Below, piece by piece: positions 33,037-40,869 of a DNA stretch of 64,000 bases. Where the stretch lies: positions 248,001 to 312,000 of the forward strand of contig NZ_JBJURJ010000003.1 in assembly GCF_046098205.1 (NCBI RefSeq). Direction: 5' to 3'. Below the pieces are notes generated by a model. That model was not told the origin of the DNA and searched no databases. It was given only the letters and a program-made list of their open reading frames with translations. This DNA is from Paenibacillus_AR mesotrionivorans. GTDB lineage: Bacteria; Bacillota; Bacilli; Paenibacillales; NBRC-103111. A program made the position numbers and the translations under genes. Positions within the stretch are counted from its first letter, which is position 1, and each line of letters begins with the position of its first letter.

Positions 33037-34881
33037 GTGTGCGGAATTACCGGATGGCTGAATTGGCAAAAAAACCTTACGCAATTTCCCGATGTGCTGG
33101 AGGCCATGACGGAGACACTGGCTCCCCGGGGACCCGATGCTGCAGGCTCTTGGATCAACCACTACTGCGCTCTGGGGCACAGACGGTTATCCGTTATGGA
33201 CCCGGCGAATGGCGCACAGCCCATGGTGCGGGTATTTGGTGAGGACACGTATTCCATCGTATATAACGGCGAGCTGTATAATGCCCCCGAGCTCAAAAAA
33301 GAGCTGGAGGGGCGCGGCCATGTTTTCCGGACCACCTGTGATACGGAGGTGCTTCTGGTTGCCTTTATTGAATGGGGCCGGAGCTGTGTAGACCGGCTTA
33401 ACGGGATTTTTGCCTTCGCCGTATGGAGCGACAAGGACGAGGCCCTGTATCTTGTGAGGGACCGGCTGGGCGTCAAGCCGCTGTTCTATTCCTACCGGGA
33501 CGGGGAGCTGCTGTTCGGCTCCGAGCCCAAGGCGATCCTGGCACATCCGGATTTCAAGGCGGAGGTAGATCAGGAGGGCATCTCCGAAATCTTCGCCATC
33601 GGTCCCGCCCGGACCCCCGGACACGGCGTGTACAAGGGAATGGCGGAGCTGAAGCCCGGACACTGCATGGTGGTGGACCGCAATGGCCTCTCCATCCGGG
33701 CGTACTGGACGCTGGAGAGCAAACCCCACGAGGAGAATGTGGAGGAAACGGCGGAAAAAATCCGGGAGCTGCTCAAGGATACCCTGGAGCGCCAGCTGAT
33801 CTCCGATGTGCCTGTGTGCACCCTGCTGTCCGGCGGCCTGGATTCCAGCGCCCTGACAGCACTGGCCTCCGCCTATTACACGGCTAACGGGCAAGGGGTG
33901 GTCCCCACCTACTCGGTAGACTACGTGGACAACGATAAAAACTTCAAATCCAGCGCCTTCCAGCCCAACGCCGACGCCCCCTGGATCAAACGGATGAGCG
34001 AGCATCTGGGCACCATCCACCATGCGGTGGAATTCGATACGCCGGAACTGGTGGAATCCCTTCGCGCCGCAGTCATCGCCCGGGATATGCCGGGAATGGC
34101 GGATGTGGACGGTTCGCTGCTCCTTTTTTGCCGGGAAATCAAAAAAGGCGCCACTGTGGCGATCTCGGGGGAAGCCGCAGACGAAATCTTCGGCGGATAT
34201 CCCTGGTTTCACCGTCAGGACGCCTTGGAGGCGGATACCTTCCCCTGGGCGCTGAAGGTGAAGGATCGTACATCGGTATTGTCCTCCGAGGCCGCGGCCT
34301 TCATTAATCCGGAGGTGTATGCGAAGAACCGGTACCAGCAGGCTTTGGCGGAGGTGCCCTATCTTCAGGGTGAGAATGAAAAACAACGCAGAATGCGGGA
34401 GATCTCCTACTTGAACGTAACCCGCTTTATGCCGACGCTCTTGGACCGCAAGGACCGGATGAGCATGGCCAGCGGCCTGGAGGTGCGTGTTCCCTATTGC
34501 GACCACCGGCTGGTTCAGTATGTATGGAACATTCCCTGGGAAATCAAAACCGCCGGGGATCGGGAAAAGGGCATCCTGCGCAAAGCGCTGAAGGGCATTC
34601 TGCCCGACGATGTGCTGTTCCGCAAAAAAAGCCCCTACCCCAAAACCCACAATCCCAACTATATGAACACGGTCCGCACGGAGCTGCGGGAAATCCTCCA
34701 CGACCCGTCCTCCCCGCTGCTGCCCCTGGTGAACGTAGCCGGATTGAAGGAAATGACGAAACCCGACAGCCCCAGCTCGGACTTCCCGTGGTTCGGTCAG
34801 CTGATGACCGGTCCCCAGCTGTTCGCCTTCCTGATCCAGGCGGATCATTGGCTGCGCACCTACAAAATTTCGGTTGTGTGA
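33037..34881 (+). CDS. asnB: Asparagine synthetase (glutamine-hydrolysing)
   Basis: The 614-residue enzyme makes asparagine from aspartate, ATP and glutamine. Processing leaves the catalytic N-terminal Cys2 (start VCGITGWLNW, GTG initiator). The glutaminase domain (about 1-210) has HRRLSVMD, SIVYNGELYNA and CDTEVLL; the synthetase domain has the PP-loop LLSGGLDSSAL (about 265) and SGEAADEIFGGYPWF. This is the long class-B AsnB/AsnO type. AAAGGGTGAGG precedes the GTG. It is monocistronic, followed by quartet Q6. Confidence 0.96.
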   Translation: MCGITGWLNWQKNLTQFPDVLEAMTETLAPRGPDAAGSWINHYCALGHRRLSVMDPANGAQPMVRVFGEDTYSIVYNGELYNAPELKKELEGRGHVFRTTCDTEVLLVAFIEWGRSCVDRLNGIFAFAVWSDKDEALYLVRDRLGVKPLFYSYRDGELLFGSEPKAILAHPDFKAEVDQEGISEIFAIGPARTPGHGVYKGMAELKPGHCMVVDRNGLSIRAYWTLESKPHEENVEETAEKIRELLKDTLERQLISDVPVCTLLSGGLDSSALTALASAYYTANGQGVVPTYSVDYVDNDKNFKSSAFQPNADAPWIKRMSEHLGTIHHAVEFDTPELVESLRAAVIARDMPGMADVDGSLLLFCREIKKGATVAISGEAADEIFGGYPWFHRQDALEADTFPWALKVKDRTSVLSSEAAAFINPEVYAKNRYQQALAEVPYLQGENEKQRRMREISYLNVTRFMPTLLDRKDRMSMASGLEVRVPYCDHRLVQYVWNIPWEIKTAGDREKGILRKALKGILPDDVLFRKKSPYPKTHNPNYMNTVRTELREILHDPSSPLLPLVNVAGLKEMTKPDSPSSDFPWFGQLMTGPQLFAFLIQADHWLRTYKISVV

Positions 34882-34948
34882 GGCGGCTTACTTCGAGACA
34901 CGCACAACGCTGTCTTGGACAGTGGCAATGTCTGGTATGATAGTATGA

Positions 34949-35143
34949 TGATAGCGGACGACAAATGTACGCTATTCTGAATCTCAGGCTCATTTGGAGT
35001 AAATAACGACGTAAAATGTCTGCTATCCCATCAAAATGGAGCCCAAAAGCAGCCAAATTGCGAAATAGCAGACATTGTTTGCCGCTTACATGTACCATTT
35101 AGCGCCGTTGAGCCAAATAGCAGACATTGTTTGCCGCTTACAT
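34949..35143. repeat. Quartet element Q6 (family E), 195 bp
   Basis: In the gene-free stretch 34882-35305, units end GCTATTC at 34977 and GCTATC at 35027, and inverted units run 35063-35091 and 35115-35143. The last two are an exact 29-bp direct repeat starting AAATAGCAGACATTG and ending TTACAT. Unit steps are 51 and 52 bp and the centre gap is 34 bp. Confidence 0.85.
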
Positions 35144-35146
35144 CCG

Positions 35147-35244
35147 GGAGACCTCTTGATGCACGCCGGATACCTCCCGTTTACACACTGGAGGCCTATC
35201 GGTACATGCAGGAGACCTCCCGTTCCACACTGGAGGCCTCCCGA
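35147..35244. repeat. 21-22-bp tandem repeat
   Basis: Copies start GGAGACCTC (or close) at 35147, 35168, 35190, 35211 and 35232, about 4.5 copies with period 21-22 bp. The array begins 4 bp after Q6 ends. Confidence 0.75.
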
Positions 35245-35305
35245 AAAAGTCCCTCAGGGGTCCTAGTCCTAGTCCCATGGAGAACCGCCGTCGGATAAAA
35301 GATGA

Positions 35306-35938
35306 TCAATAAACGAGTTCGATCAGCTGCCGGAGCGCCTTGCCCCGGTGGCTGATTTTGTTTTTTTCCTCTACGGTGAGCTCGGCCATGGTTTTGCCGT
35401 ATTCCGGCAAATAGAAGTACGGGTCGTACCCGAAGCCGTTATGGCCCCGGGCCTCCCCGAGAATATAGCCGGGACAGCGGCCTTCGAAGCGGGCATGCTG
35501 CTTGCGCGCAGGATCGGCCAGCACGATGCAGCACACAAAATCGGCTGCGCTCCATACCGGCGGATGACCCACCGGGAGCTTGTCGGAGGGAAACGTCAGC
35601 TTCTGAGAGAGCTCCCGCAGCAGCTTGGCGTTATTGTCGGCATCGTTGGCCTCCTCGCCGGCATACCGGGCGGAGTATACACCCGGCTGCCCGTCCAAGG
35701 CCTCCACCTCCAGACCGGAGTCATCGGCAATCACGGGAACCTGCAGAAGATCGGCCACATAGTGAGCCTTGATCAATGCATTTTCATAAAAGGAGCTGCC
35801 CGTTTCCTCAATCTCGGGAATCCCCTCATAATCGTCCAGACTGTGGATCTGGAAGCCTCTCTTGGCAAACAGCTCCTCCATCTCCTTGACCTTGCCTTTG
35901 TTGCGGGTGGCGATCACTACCACCTGTTGTTTGTTCAT
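35306..35938 (-). CDS. rdgB: XTP/dITP pyrophosphatase (HAM1/RdgB family)
   Basis: The 210-residue enzyme removes non-canonical purine triphosphates such as dITP and XTP. Signatures are VIATRNKGKVKEMEELF at the N-terminus, EETGSSFYENALIKA, ADDSGLEVEALDGQPGVYSARYAG (around 70-93), and FGYDPYFYLPEYGKTMAEL with SHRGKALRQL at the end. It follows rph by six bases, the usual rph-rdgB operon of Bacilli. Confidence 0.95.
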   Translation of the reverse strand: MNKQQVVVIATRNKGKVKEMEELFAKRGFQIHSLDDYEGIPEIEETGSSFYENALIKAHYVADLLQVPVIADDSGLEVEALDGQPGVYSARYAGEEANDADNNAKLLRELSQKLTFPSDKLPVGHPPVWSAADFVCCIVLADPARKQHARFEGRCPGYILGEARGHNGFGYDPYFYLPEYGKTMAELTVEEKNKISHRGKALRQLIELVY

Positions 35939-35944
35939 AGGCTC

Positions 35945-36697
35945 TTAACACCTCGCTTTATCTGATCCGATGAGCTCCGCTACCGGACCTAACGCTTCCT
36001 TCTGCAGCTCGATCATCCGATTGACGCCCAACTCGCCCAGACCCAGAAGACGGTCCAGCTCCTCTCTGGAGAAGGGGGCCTCTTCGCCGGTGCCCTGCAG
36101 CTCCACGAACTTGCCGGAGCCGGTCATCACCACGTTCATGTCTACCTTGGCCGAGGAATCCTCCTCATACTTCAGGTCCAGCATCGGCACACCTGCCACC
36201 ACTCCCACACTGACGGAAGCGAGGAAATCCCGGACCGGGAATACAGCCAGCGGCTTTTCCTTACAGAGCTTGTGAATGGCCAGAGTCATCGCCACAAAAG
36301 CTCCCGTGATAGAGGTGGTTCGGGTGCCTCCGTCGGCTTGAATCACGTCGCAGTCCAGGGTGATGGTGCGCTCCCCCAGCTTCTCCAGATCCACCACGGA
36401 GCGCAATGCGCGTCCGATGAGCCGCTGGATTTCCATGGTGCGACCGGACAGCTTGCCCTTCACCGATTCCCGCTGGTTGCGGGTTTGGGTTGCCCGCGGC
36501 AGCATGGCATATTCCGCCGTGATCCAGCCTTTTCCCTGCCCCTTCATAAAAGGTGGTACACGCTCCTCCAGAGTTGCAGTGCACAGCACCTTGGTATCCC
36601 CGACTTCAATCCATACGGAGCCCTCCGCATGCTTGCTGTAAGGGGTAATAATCTTCACCGGCCGGAGTTCGTCCGGTTGTCTTCCGTCTATGCGCAT
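35945..36697 (-). CDS. rph: Ribonuclease PH
   Basis: The 250-residue phosphorolytic exoribonuclease trims tRNA 3' ends. It starts MRIDGRQPDELRPV and contains EGSVWIEVGDTKVLCTAT, GRTMEIQRLIGRALRSV, DCDVIQADGGTRTTSITGA, and FVELQGTGEEAPF. AGGAGG lies 9 bases before the ATG; the longer frame is not needed. First gene of the rph-rdgB operon; in Bacillus gerM precedes rph, but here the gerM-like gene is 26 kb away. Confidence 0.95.
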   Translation of the reverse strand: MRIDGRQPDELRPVKIITPYSKHAEGSVWIEVGDTKVLCTATLEERVPPFMKGQGKGWITAEYAMLPRATQTRNQRESVKGKLSGRTMEIQRLIGRALRSVVDLEKLGERTITLDCDVIQADGGTRTTSITGAFVAMTLAIHKLCKEKPLAVFPVRDFLASVSVGVVAGVPMLDLKYEEDSSAKVDMNVVMTGSGKFVELQGTGEEAPFSREELDRLLGLGELGVNRMIELQKEALGPVAELIGSDKARC

Positions 36698-36997
36698 TCG
36701 TATATGCCTCCTGTAATGGGGTTGCCCTGTCATGTCCAGCATACGCGTAATTGCCAATTGCTGTATCGACAAACACAAGTATACCTCATTTTAGCAAAGG
36801 TTACGCCCCCTTGCACCACAGGATTATAGGTTCATTACCAACGGAAGCTCCATAATTATTGTTAACCTTACCGGGACAGGGGTAATCGGCCACTATCATT
36901 TTCAACAGGAGCATCTCCTTGCTCCATAAATGACGTTAACTGGTGGATAAAGTTGCTGCCCCAGGCCCAAATTTCCCCAGATTCAGACAAATGATTA

Positions 36998-37026
36998 TTG
37001 GCAGTGCGGCTGTGCTCCGTTATAAT
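36998..37026 (+). promoter_or_regulatory. Sigma-A promoter of the tetR-flavodoxin operon
   Basis: TTGGCA (36998-37003) and TATAAT (37021-37026) are separated by 17 bases, a near-consensus vegetative promoter. Confidence 0.8.
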
Positions 37027-37028
37027 GA

Positions 37029-37046
37029 GGCTAACAAGTGTTAGCC
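37029..37046. promoter_or_regulatory. TetR operator overlapping the transcription start
   Basis: GGCTAACA-AG-TGTTAGCC is an inverted repeat with perfect 8-bp arms right after the -10 box. A repressor bound here would block the tetR promoter, so autoregulation is likely. Confidence 0.75.
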
Positions 37047-37064
37047 GGAAGGGGTTGGACATAC

Positions 37065-37694
37065 ATGAGCAGCACCCGGGAGCGGATTATTCTGGAGGCG
37101 CTGCGGCTGTTTGCGGTCAAGGGCTACGATGGTGTGTCGGTCCGGGACATCGCCGGTGCGGTTGGCGTCAAGGAAAGCTCGCTGTATAAGCATTTTGCGG
37201 GGAAGCAGGCTATTTTCGAGGGCATTATCGGCGAGTTTCCCAAGCGGTATGAAAAAATGACGGAGGAGCTGGGCATCAGCCAAACCGATCCTGCACAGCT
37301 GGCGCAGCATTATGCGGCTATGCCGGAGGAGGCGCTGCTCACATTGGGGGAGCGGCTGTTCCTTTTCTTTTCCGAGGATGAATTTGCCTCTTTGCTGCGG
37401 AGAATGCTCACCATGGCTCAATACTCCCATCCCTTGGCCCGGGAGGTGTACCGGAGGCTGTACCTGGAGGGTGCCATCGAGTTTCAAAGCCAATTATTCC
37501 GGCACATGATCGGTCTGGGTGTGTTTATTGAAGCGGATCCGGGAAGTATGGCGGCCCAATTCTATGCGCCGATATGGCTGATGTTAGGCTGGTCCGATCT
37601 TCAGACGGGAGGCGGGGAGCAGGCGTTGGAAGCTCTGCGCAGCCACATCCGCCAGTTCAGTGCGGTGTATGCCAAAGGAAAGGGGAGCATATGA
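37065..37694 (+). CDS. TetR family transcriptional repressor
   Basis: The 209-residue protein has a TetR helix-turn-helix at residues 5-50 (ILEALRLFAVKGYDGVSVRD, then GVKESSLYKHFAGK) and a helical C-terminal ligand domain. ATG 37065 follows GGAAGGGG; the longer frame is not used because the operator and promoter lie just upstream. Its stop overlaps the start of the flavodoxin-like gene by ATGA. A perfect inverted repeat at 37029-37046 is its likely operator, so it probably represses its own operon until an inducer binds. Confidence 0.88.
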   Translation: MSSTRERIILEALRLFAVKGYDGVSVRDIAGAVGVKESSLYKHFAGKQAIFEGIIGEFPKRYEKMTEELGISQTDPAQLAQHYAAMPEEALLTLGERLFLFFSEDEFASLLRRMLTMAQYSHPLAREVYRRLYLEGAIEFQSQLFRHMIGLGVFIEADPGSMAAQFYAPIWLMLGWSDLQTGGGEQALEALRSHIRQFSAVYAKGKGSI

Positions 37695-38392
37695 TGAAAG
37701 TAGCCATTGTGCACGGGCAAATGCACCGCGGAAGCACCTACCATATTGCCCGGATGGTCGCAGACCGGCTGGTTTCCCGGGATGAGGATGTGGAGGAATT
37801 TTTTCTGCCTAAGGACGGGCCAACCTTCTGTGTGGGCTGCTACAGCTGCTTCAACCGGGGGGAGGAGCATTGCGGCCATCATGAGCCTGTGCAGCGGATT
37901 GTGGAGGCTTTCCGGCGGGCGGATGTGATTATTCTGGATTCGCCTTGTTACGTATTCGGAGTGACCGGTCAAATGAAAACCTTCCTGGACCATATGGGCT
38001 ATGCCTGGATGTCCCACCGTCCCGATCCTCTGATGTTCCAAAAAACAGCGCTGGTTATCTCCACTGCTGCGGGAGCGGGCGCCAAGTCCGTCACCAAGCA
38101 GCTCAAGCAGAATCTGTTCTATTGGGGTGTGCCTCAGGTGCTCCAGTATCCCTGCATTGTTGGGGCTGCCAGTTGGGGGGAGGTCAAGGAGGAAAAGAAG
38201 GCGGCCATCGTAAAGGATACGGCCAAGCTTGCGGCGCGGCTTGCCCGGATGGCAGGCAACGTGAAGCCGGGCTTGAAAACCCGGTTTATGTTTACGGTTA
38301 TGCGTTTGAACCAGAAGCGCAACGATTGGAATCCGCTGGATAAGGAGCATTGGGAGCGGCAGGGCTGGCTGGGCAAAAAACGCCCTTGGTGA
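37691..38392 (+). CDS. Flavodoxin-fold NAD(P)H-dependent oxidoreductase
   Basis: The 233-residue protein starts MMKVAIVHGQMHRGSTYHIAR, a flavodoxin/FMN-reductase pattern, with a C-x-x-C-x-x-C cluster CVGCYSCFNRGEEHCGHH and the SPCYVFGVTGQMKTFLDHMGY FMN loop typical of the NADPH-dependent FMN reductase and iron-sulfur flavoprotein relatives. It should carry FMN and transfer electrons, perhaps to a xenobiotic or quinone. It is translationally coupled to the upstream TetR gene, so an inducer of that repressor is probably its substrate or a related stress compound. Confidence 0.85.
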   Translation: MMKVAIVHGQMHRGSTYHIARMVADRLVSRDEDVEEFFLPKDGPTFCVGCYSCFNRGEEHCGHHEPVQRIVEAFRRADVIILDSPCYVFGVTGQMKTFLDHMGYAWMSHRPDPLMFQKTALVISTAAGAGAKSVTKQLKQNLFYWGVPQVLQYPCIVGAASWGEVKEEKKAAIVKDTAKLAARLARMAGNVKPGLKTRFMFTVMRLNQKRNDWNPLDKEHWERQGWLGKKRPW

Positions 38393-38517
38393 AGACCTGT
38401 TAGCCTTCTTTGGAACCCGATCACTGAAAATACTGGATGAATGGGAATTTCTGTTTTAGAATGAGGGCATCTCCATTGTTCGATCAGACGAATCCATGGA
38501 CAAAGGACTGATCCCAT

Positions 38518-40167
38518 TTGTTGAAAATATCAAATTCTGTGTTTGTTAATCAGGCGGGGTATCCGCTGAAGGGACCCAAGGTGTTTACCGCAGCGGAAGC
38601 AGGAGAGTTCGAACTCGTGGAGGCTGGGTCTGGGCGGATCCTTTATGAGGGAGTCATGTCCCCGCTGAAGGAGGACCGCGCCTCCGGATTGGCTGTTGCC
38701 AAGGGGGATTTTTCCGGGTTTGAAGAAGCTGGCCGCTTCTTCCTCCGGATGAAGGAGTCCGGCGCGGTATCGCCGGAGTTTGCCGTTGGGGAACGCCCTT
38801 ATGCCGCCTTGGAAAAAGCGCTGCTTAAGAGCTTTTACTTCCAGCGCTGCGGTATGGAGCTGACGGCGGAGTATGCCGGGCCATGGTCCCATGGCCCCTG
38901 CCACTTGGCGGAGGCCCATGTGCACGGGAATCCGGAGGAACGGTATCCTCAGACCGGCGGCTGGCATGATGCGGGGGATTACGGCAAATACACCGTTGCT
39001 GCTGTGAAAGCGGTTGCGGACCTGCTGTTGGCTTATGAGCGCTTTCCCGGCGCATTCGCGGAGCCGGTGGGCATTCCCAACGCCAGCAGGCTGCCGGATG
39101 TGCTGGCGGAGGTGCAATTTGAGCTGGAATTTCTGCTGCTGATGCAGCGGCCGGACGGGGAGGTTTACCATAAGGTGACTACGGCAGAATTCCCGCCTTA
39201 TGACTGCATGCCCGAGTTTGATCTGGCGGAGCTGATTTTCTCCCCGGTGTCGGATACGGCCACCGGCTCCTTCGCCGCAGGTATGGCCTTGGCGGCGCGG
39301 GTATATAGGGAGCTGGAGCCGGGGCTTGCGGAGCGGTACGCGGAGGCGGCCAAGCGGGCATGGCGGAGCCTGCAGGGGCGGCCTGCGGCGGAGGGCTTCC
39401 GCAATCCCCCCGGCATTATCACGGGGGAATACGGGGACAAGAGCAGTGCCGACGAGGTCTATTGGGCGGCGGCTGAGCTGTTCCGGCTTACGGGCGAAGC
39501 GGAGTATCTGCAGGCGGCGGAGGCGAAGCTGGAGGAAGGCTGGGAGAGCTGGACCGCCGTCCGTGGCAACGCTCTCCTGTGCAGGCTGGGCTGGGCCTAT
39601 ACCGCCGGGTATGGCACGTTGAGTCTGCTGGACGCCGGGCCGGGCCTGGTGCCGGAGGCTCTGCGCGCAAGGCTCCTTGGCGCCTGGCTTGCGGAGGCGG
39701 AGGAGTACGCAGAGCGCAGCGCCGCCGACGGCTTCGGCATTTCCTTGCTGCCGGAGGAGTATATCTGGGGCAGCAATATGCTGGTGATGAATCGGGCCAT
39801 GGTGCTCATCACCGCCGAAGGGATGACCGGCGACAAGCGCTTCGGCCAGGCAGCGTTGGCCCACTGGGACTACCTCCTGGGCCGCAATGTGCTGGGGTAT
39901 TGTTATGTAACCGGCTTTGGCGCCAATCGGGTGCTGAATCCCCATCACCGGCCCTCGGAAGGAGACGGCGTCGCCGAGCCGGTGCCCGGTATGGTGGCAG
40001 GCGGCCCCAATGTGCGGCTGCAGGACGAGACGGCTGTCTCTCTGCTGGCCGGGGCCGCTCCCGCTGCCTGTTATGTGGACCATATGGAGAGTTACTCCAC
40101 CAATGAGATGACCATTTACTGGAACTCGCCGGCCGTATTTGTAGCCGCGTACGCCGGCCGTATTTAG
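38518..40167 (+). CDS. GH9 family glycoside hydrolase, intracellular
   Basis: The 549-residue enzyme has an N-terminal Ig-like CelD_N domain (about 1-85, FVNQAGYPLKGPKVF) and a GH9 catalytic barrel: TGGWHDAGDYGKYT (about 142-155, catalytic Asp pair) and the C-terminal STNEMTIYWNSPAVF with the acid Glu. There is no signal peptide, so it should act on imported cello- or glucan-derived oligosaccharides, as an exo-acting enzyme, in contrast to secreted endocellulases. TTG start with AAAGGA upstream; a second TTG follows at once. It is monocistronic. Confidence 0.88.
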   Translation: MLKISNSVFVNQAGYPLKGPKVFTAAEAGEFELVEAGSGRILYEGVMSPLKEDRASGLAVAKGDFSGFEEAGRFFLRMKESGAVSPEFAVGERPYAALEKALLKSFYFQRCGMELTAEYAGPWSHGPCHLAEAHVHGNPEERYPQTGGWHDAGDYGKYTVAAVKAVADLLLAYERFPGAFAEPVGIPNASRLPDVLAEVQFELEFLLLMQRPDGEVYHKVTTAEFPPYDCMPEFDLAELIFSPVSDTATGSFAAGMALAARVYRELEPGLAERYAEAAKRAWRSLQGRPAAEGFRNPPGIITGEYGDKSSADEVYWAAAELFRLTGEAEYLQAAEAKLEEGWESWTAVRGNALLCRLGWAYTAGYGTLSLLDAGPGLVPEALRARLLGAWLAEAEEYAERSAADGFGISLLPEEYIWGSNMLVMNRAMVLITAEGMTGDKRFGQAALAHWDYLLGRNVLGYCYVTGFGANRVLNPHHRPSEGDGVAEPVPGMVAGGPNVRLQDETAVSLLAGAAPAACYVDHMESYSTNEMTIYWNSPAVFVAAYAGRI

Positions 40168-40194
40168 TGGCGGCCCTTCCGGGGGAGGGCCCAA

Positions 40195-40372
40195 ATGCAA
40201 CAGTGCAGTTAACATCCGCTGACCAGCCGTGGAGGCGGGGCCATCCTGCAAATATGCAGTTATTTGGGGCTACTAGCCGGTAAATCCCGGTGAGGGGGCC
40301 AAAATAACTGCACTTTTGCAGGGAGAGACGCCTTTAACCGGCGGAAGCGGGAAATTAACTGCACTTTTGCAG
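40195..40372. repeat. Quartet element Q7 (family C), 178 bp
   Basis: In the gene-free stretch 40168-40869, two units TGCAACAGTGCAGTTAAC and TGCAAATATGCAGTTATTT start at 40196 and 40247; two inverted units, AATAACTGCACTTTTGCAG and AATTAACTGCACTTTTGCAG, end at 40321 and 40372. Unit step is 51 bp on both sides. It resembles Q5. Confidence 0.88.
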
Positions 40373-40389
40373 AGTGCGAAACTGGTCTG

Positions 40390-40555
40390 TGCAGGATGCG
40401 CGGCTGGCGGGGTGCAGGATGCAAGGGCCGCGAGTGCAGGATGTGAGACCAGCCCGTGCAGATGCAAGATCGGCTCACGCAGGGTTCGAGACCAGCCATG
40501 CAAATGCGAGACCGGTCTGTGCAGGGTGCGCAGCCAGCGGACGGAGCAGGATGCG
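40390..40555. repeat. 21-23-bp degenerate tandem repeat
   Basis: The word TGCAGGATG or a close variant recurs near 40390, 40413, 40435, 40457, 40478, 40499 and 40520, with a last one near 40545. Most copies carry GAGACCRGYC after it. It starts 18 bp after Q7. Confidence 0.75.
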
Positions 40556-40592
40556 CAAGCCGGAGGGTGCAGTCTGCTGCGGGACGCCGAAG

Positions 40593-40645
40593 ACGCAGAA
40601 GTCCGCAGGGGCCGTTGAGCCTCGCTGCGGACTTCTGCGTTTTTT
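40593..40645 (+). terminator. Strong terminator-like hairpin with a 16-bp stem
   Basis: ACGCAGAAGTCCGCAG (40593-40608) pairs perfectly with 40625-40640 and is followed by TTTTTT. It is 430 bases after the GH9 stop, beyond repeats. CTGCGGACTT recurs at 40646, right after the T-run. Confidence 0.75.
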
Positions 40646-40664
40646 CTGCGGACTTTTGCGCACT

Positions 40665-40694
40665 GCAGCGGATCATAACAAAACAATCCGCTGC
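40665..40694. repeat. Inverted repeat GCAGCGGAT...ATCCGCTGC
   Basis: Perfect 9-bp arms (40665-40673 and 40686-40694) flank a 12-base loop rich in A. It lies between the terminator and the decamer array. Confidence 0.55.
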
Positions 40695-40695
40695 C

Positions 40696-40795
40696 GGCCA
40701 TGACAGGCCACAACGGCCCCTGACGGGCCATTATGGTCCCTAAAGATCCATCATAGTCCCGAAAGGTCCAACATGGCGCATCATGGCCCACAGCC
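40696..40795. repeat. Ten-base periodic array
   Basis: About ten consecutive 10-bp blocks each carry GGCCA, GCCCC, GTCCC, ATCCA or close at the same phase: GGCCATGACA, GGCCACAACG, GCCCCTGACG, GGCCATTATG and so on. A 20-bp alternation of -CCA and -CCC is also visible. The array ends about 70 bp before the end of the glycosyltransferase gene. Confidence 0.75.
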
Positions 40796-40869
40796 ACCAG
40801 ACCCGCTTTCGAAGGCCTGCCGATAGGGCCATCGGCCTCCGAGCCCCGCCTGGACCCAGGGCCCGGCTG

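Larger units (their letters stand above)
36698..37064. other. Divergent intergenic region between rph and tetR
   Basis: The 367 bp hold the tetR promoter and operator near 37000 (entered separately). Toward rph I see an A/T-rich stretch with TATACT and TAAAAT candidate boxes on the minus strand near 36780-36795 but no convincing -35. No repeat or gene was found. Confidence 0.4.

Noticed and set aside
33187..34848. 553-residue frame on the minus strand
   Set aside because: It is antisense to asnB, whose motifs are complete.
35063..35143. Exact 29-bp repeats with ~23-bp spacer as a CRISPR array
   Set aside because: Only two copies exist, they have diverged inverted partners in the same element, and no cas genes are near.
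38530..40251. 573-residue frame on the minus strand
   Set aside because: It is antisense to the GH9 gene with its intact catalytic residues.
40316..40618. 100-residue open frame across the repeat region
   Set aside because: The repeat lacks stop codons in several frames, so long frames arise by chance; no ribosome-binding site or family match.
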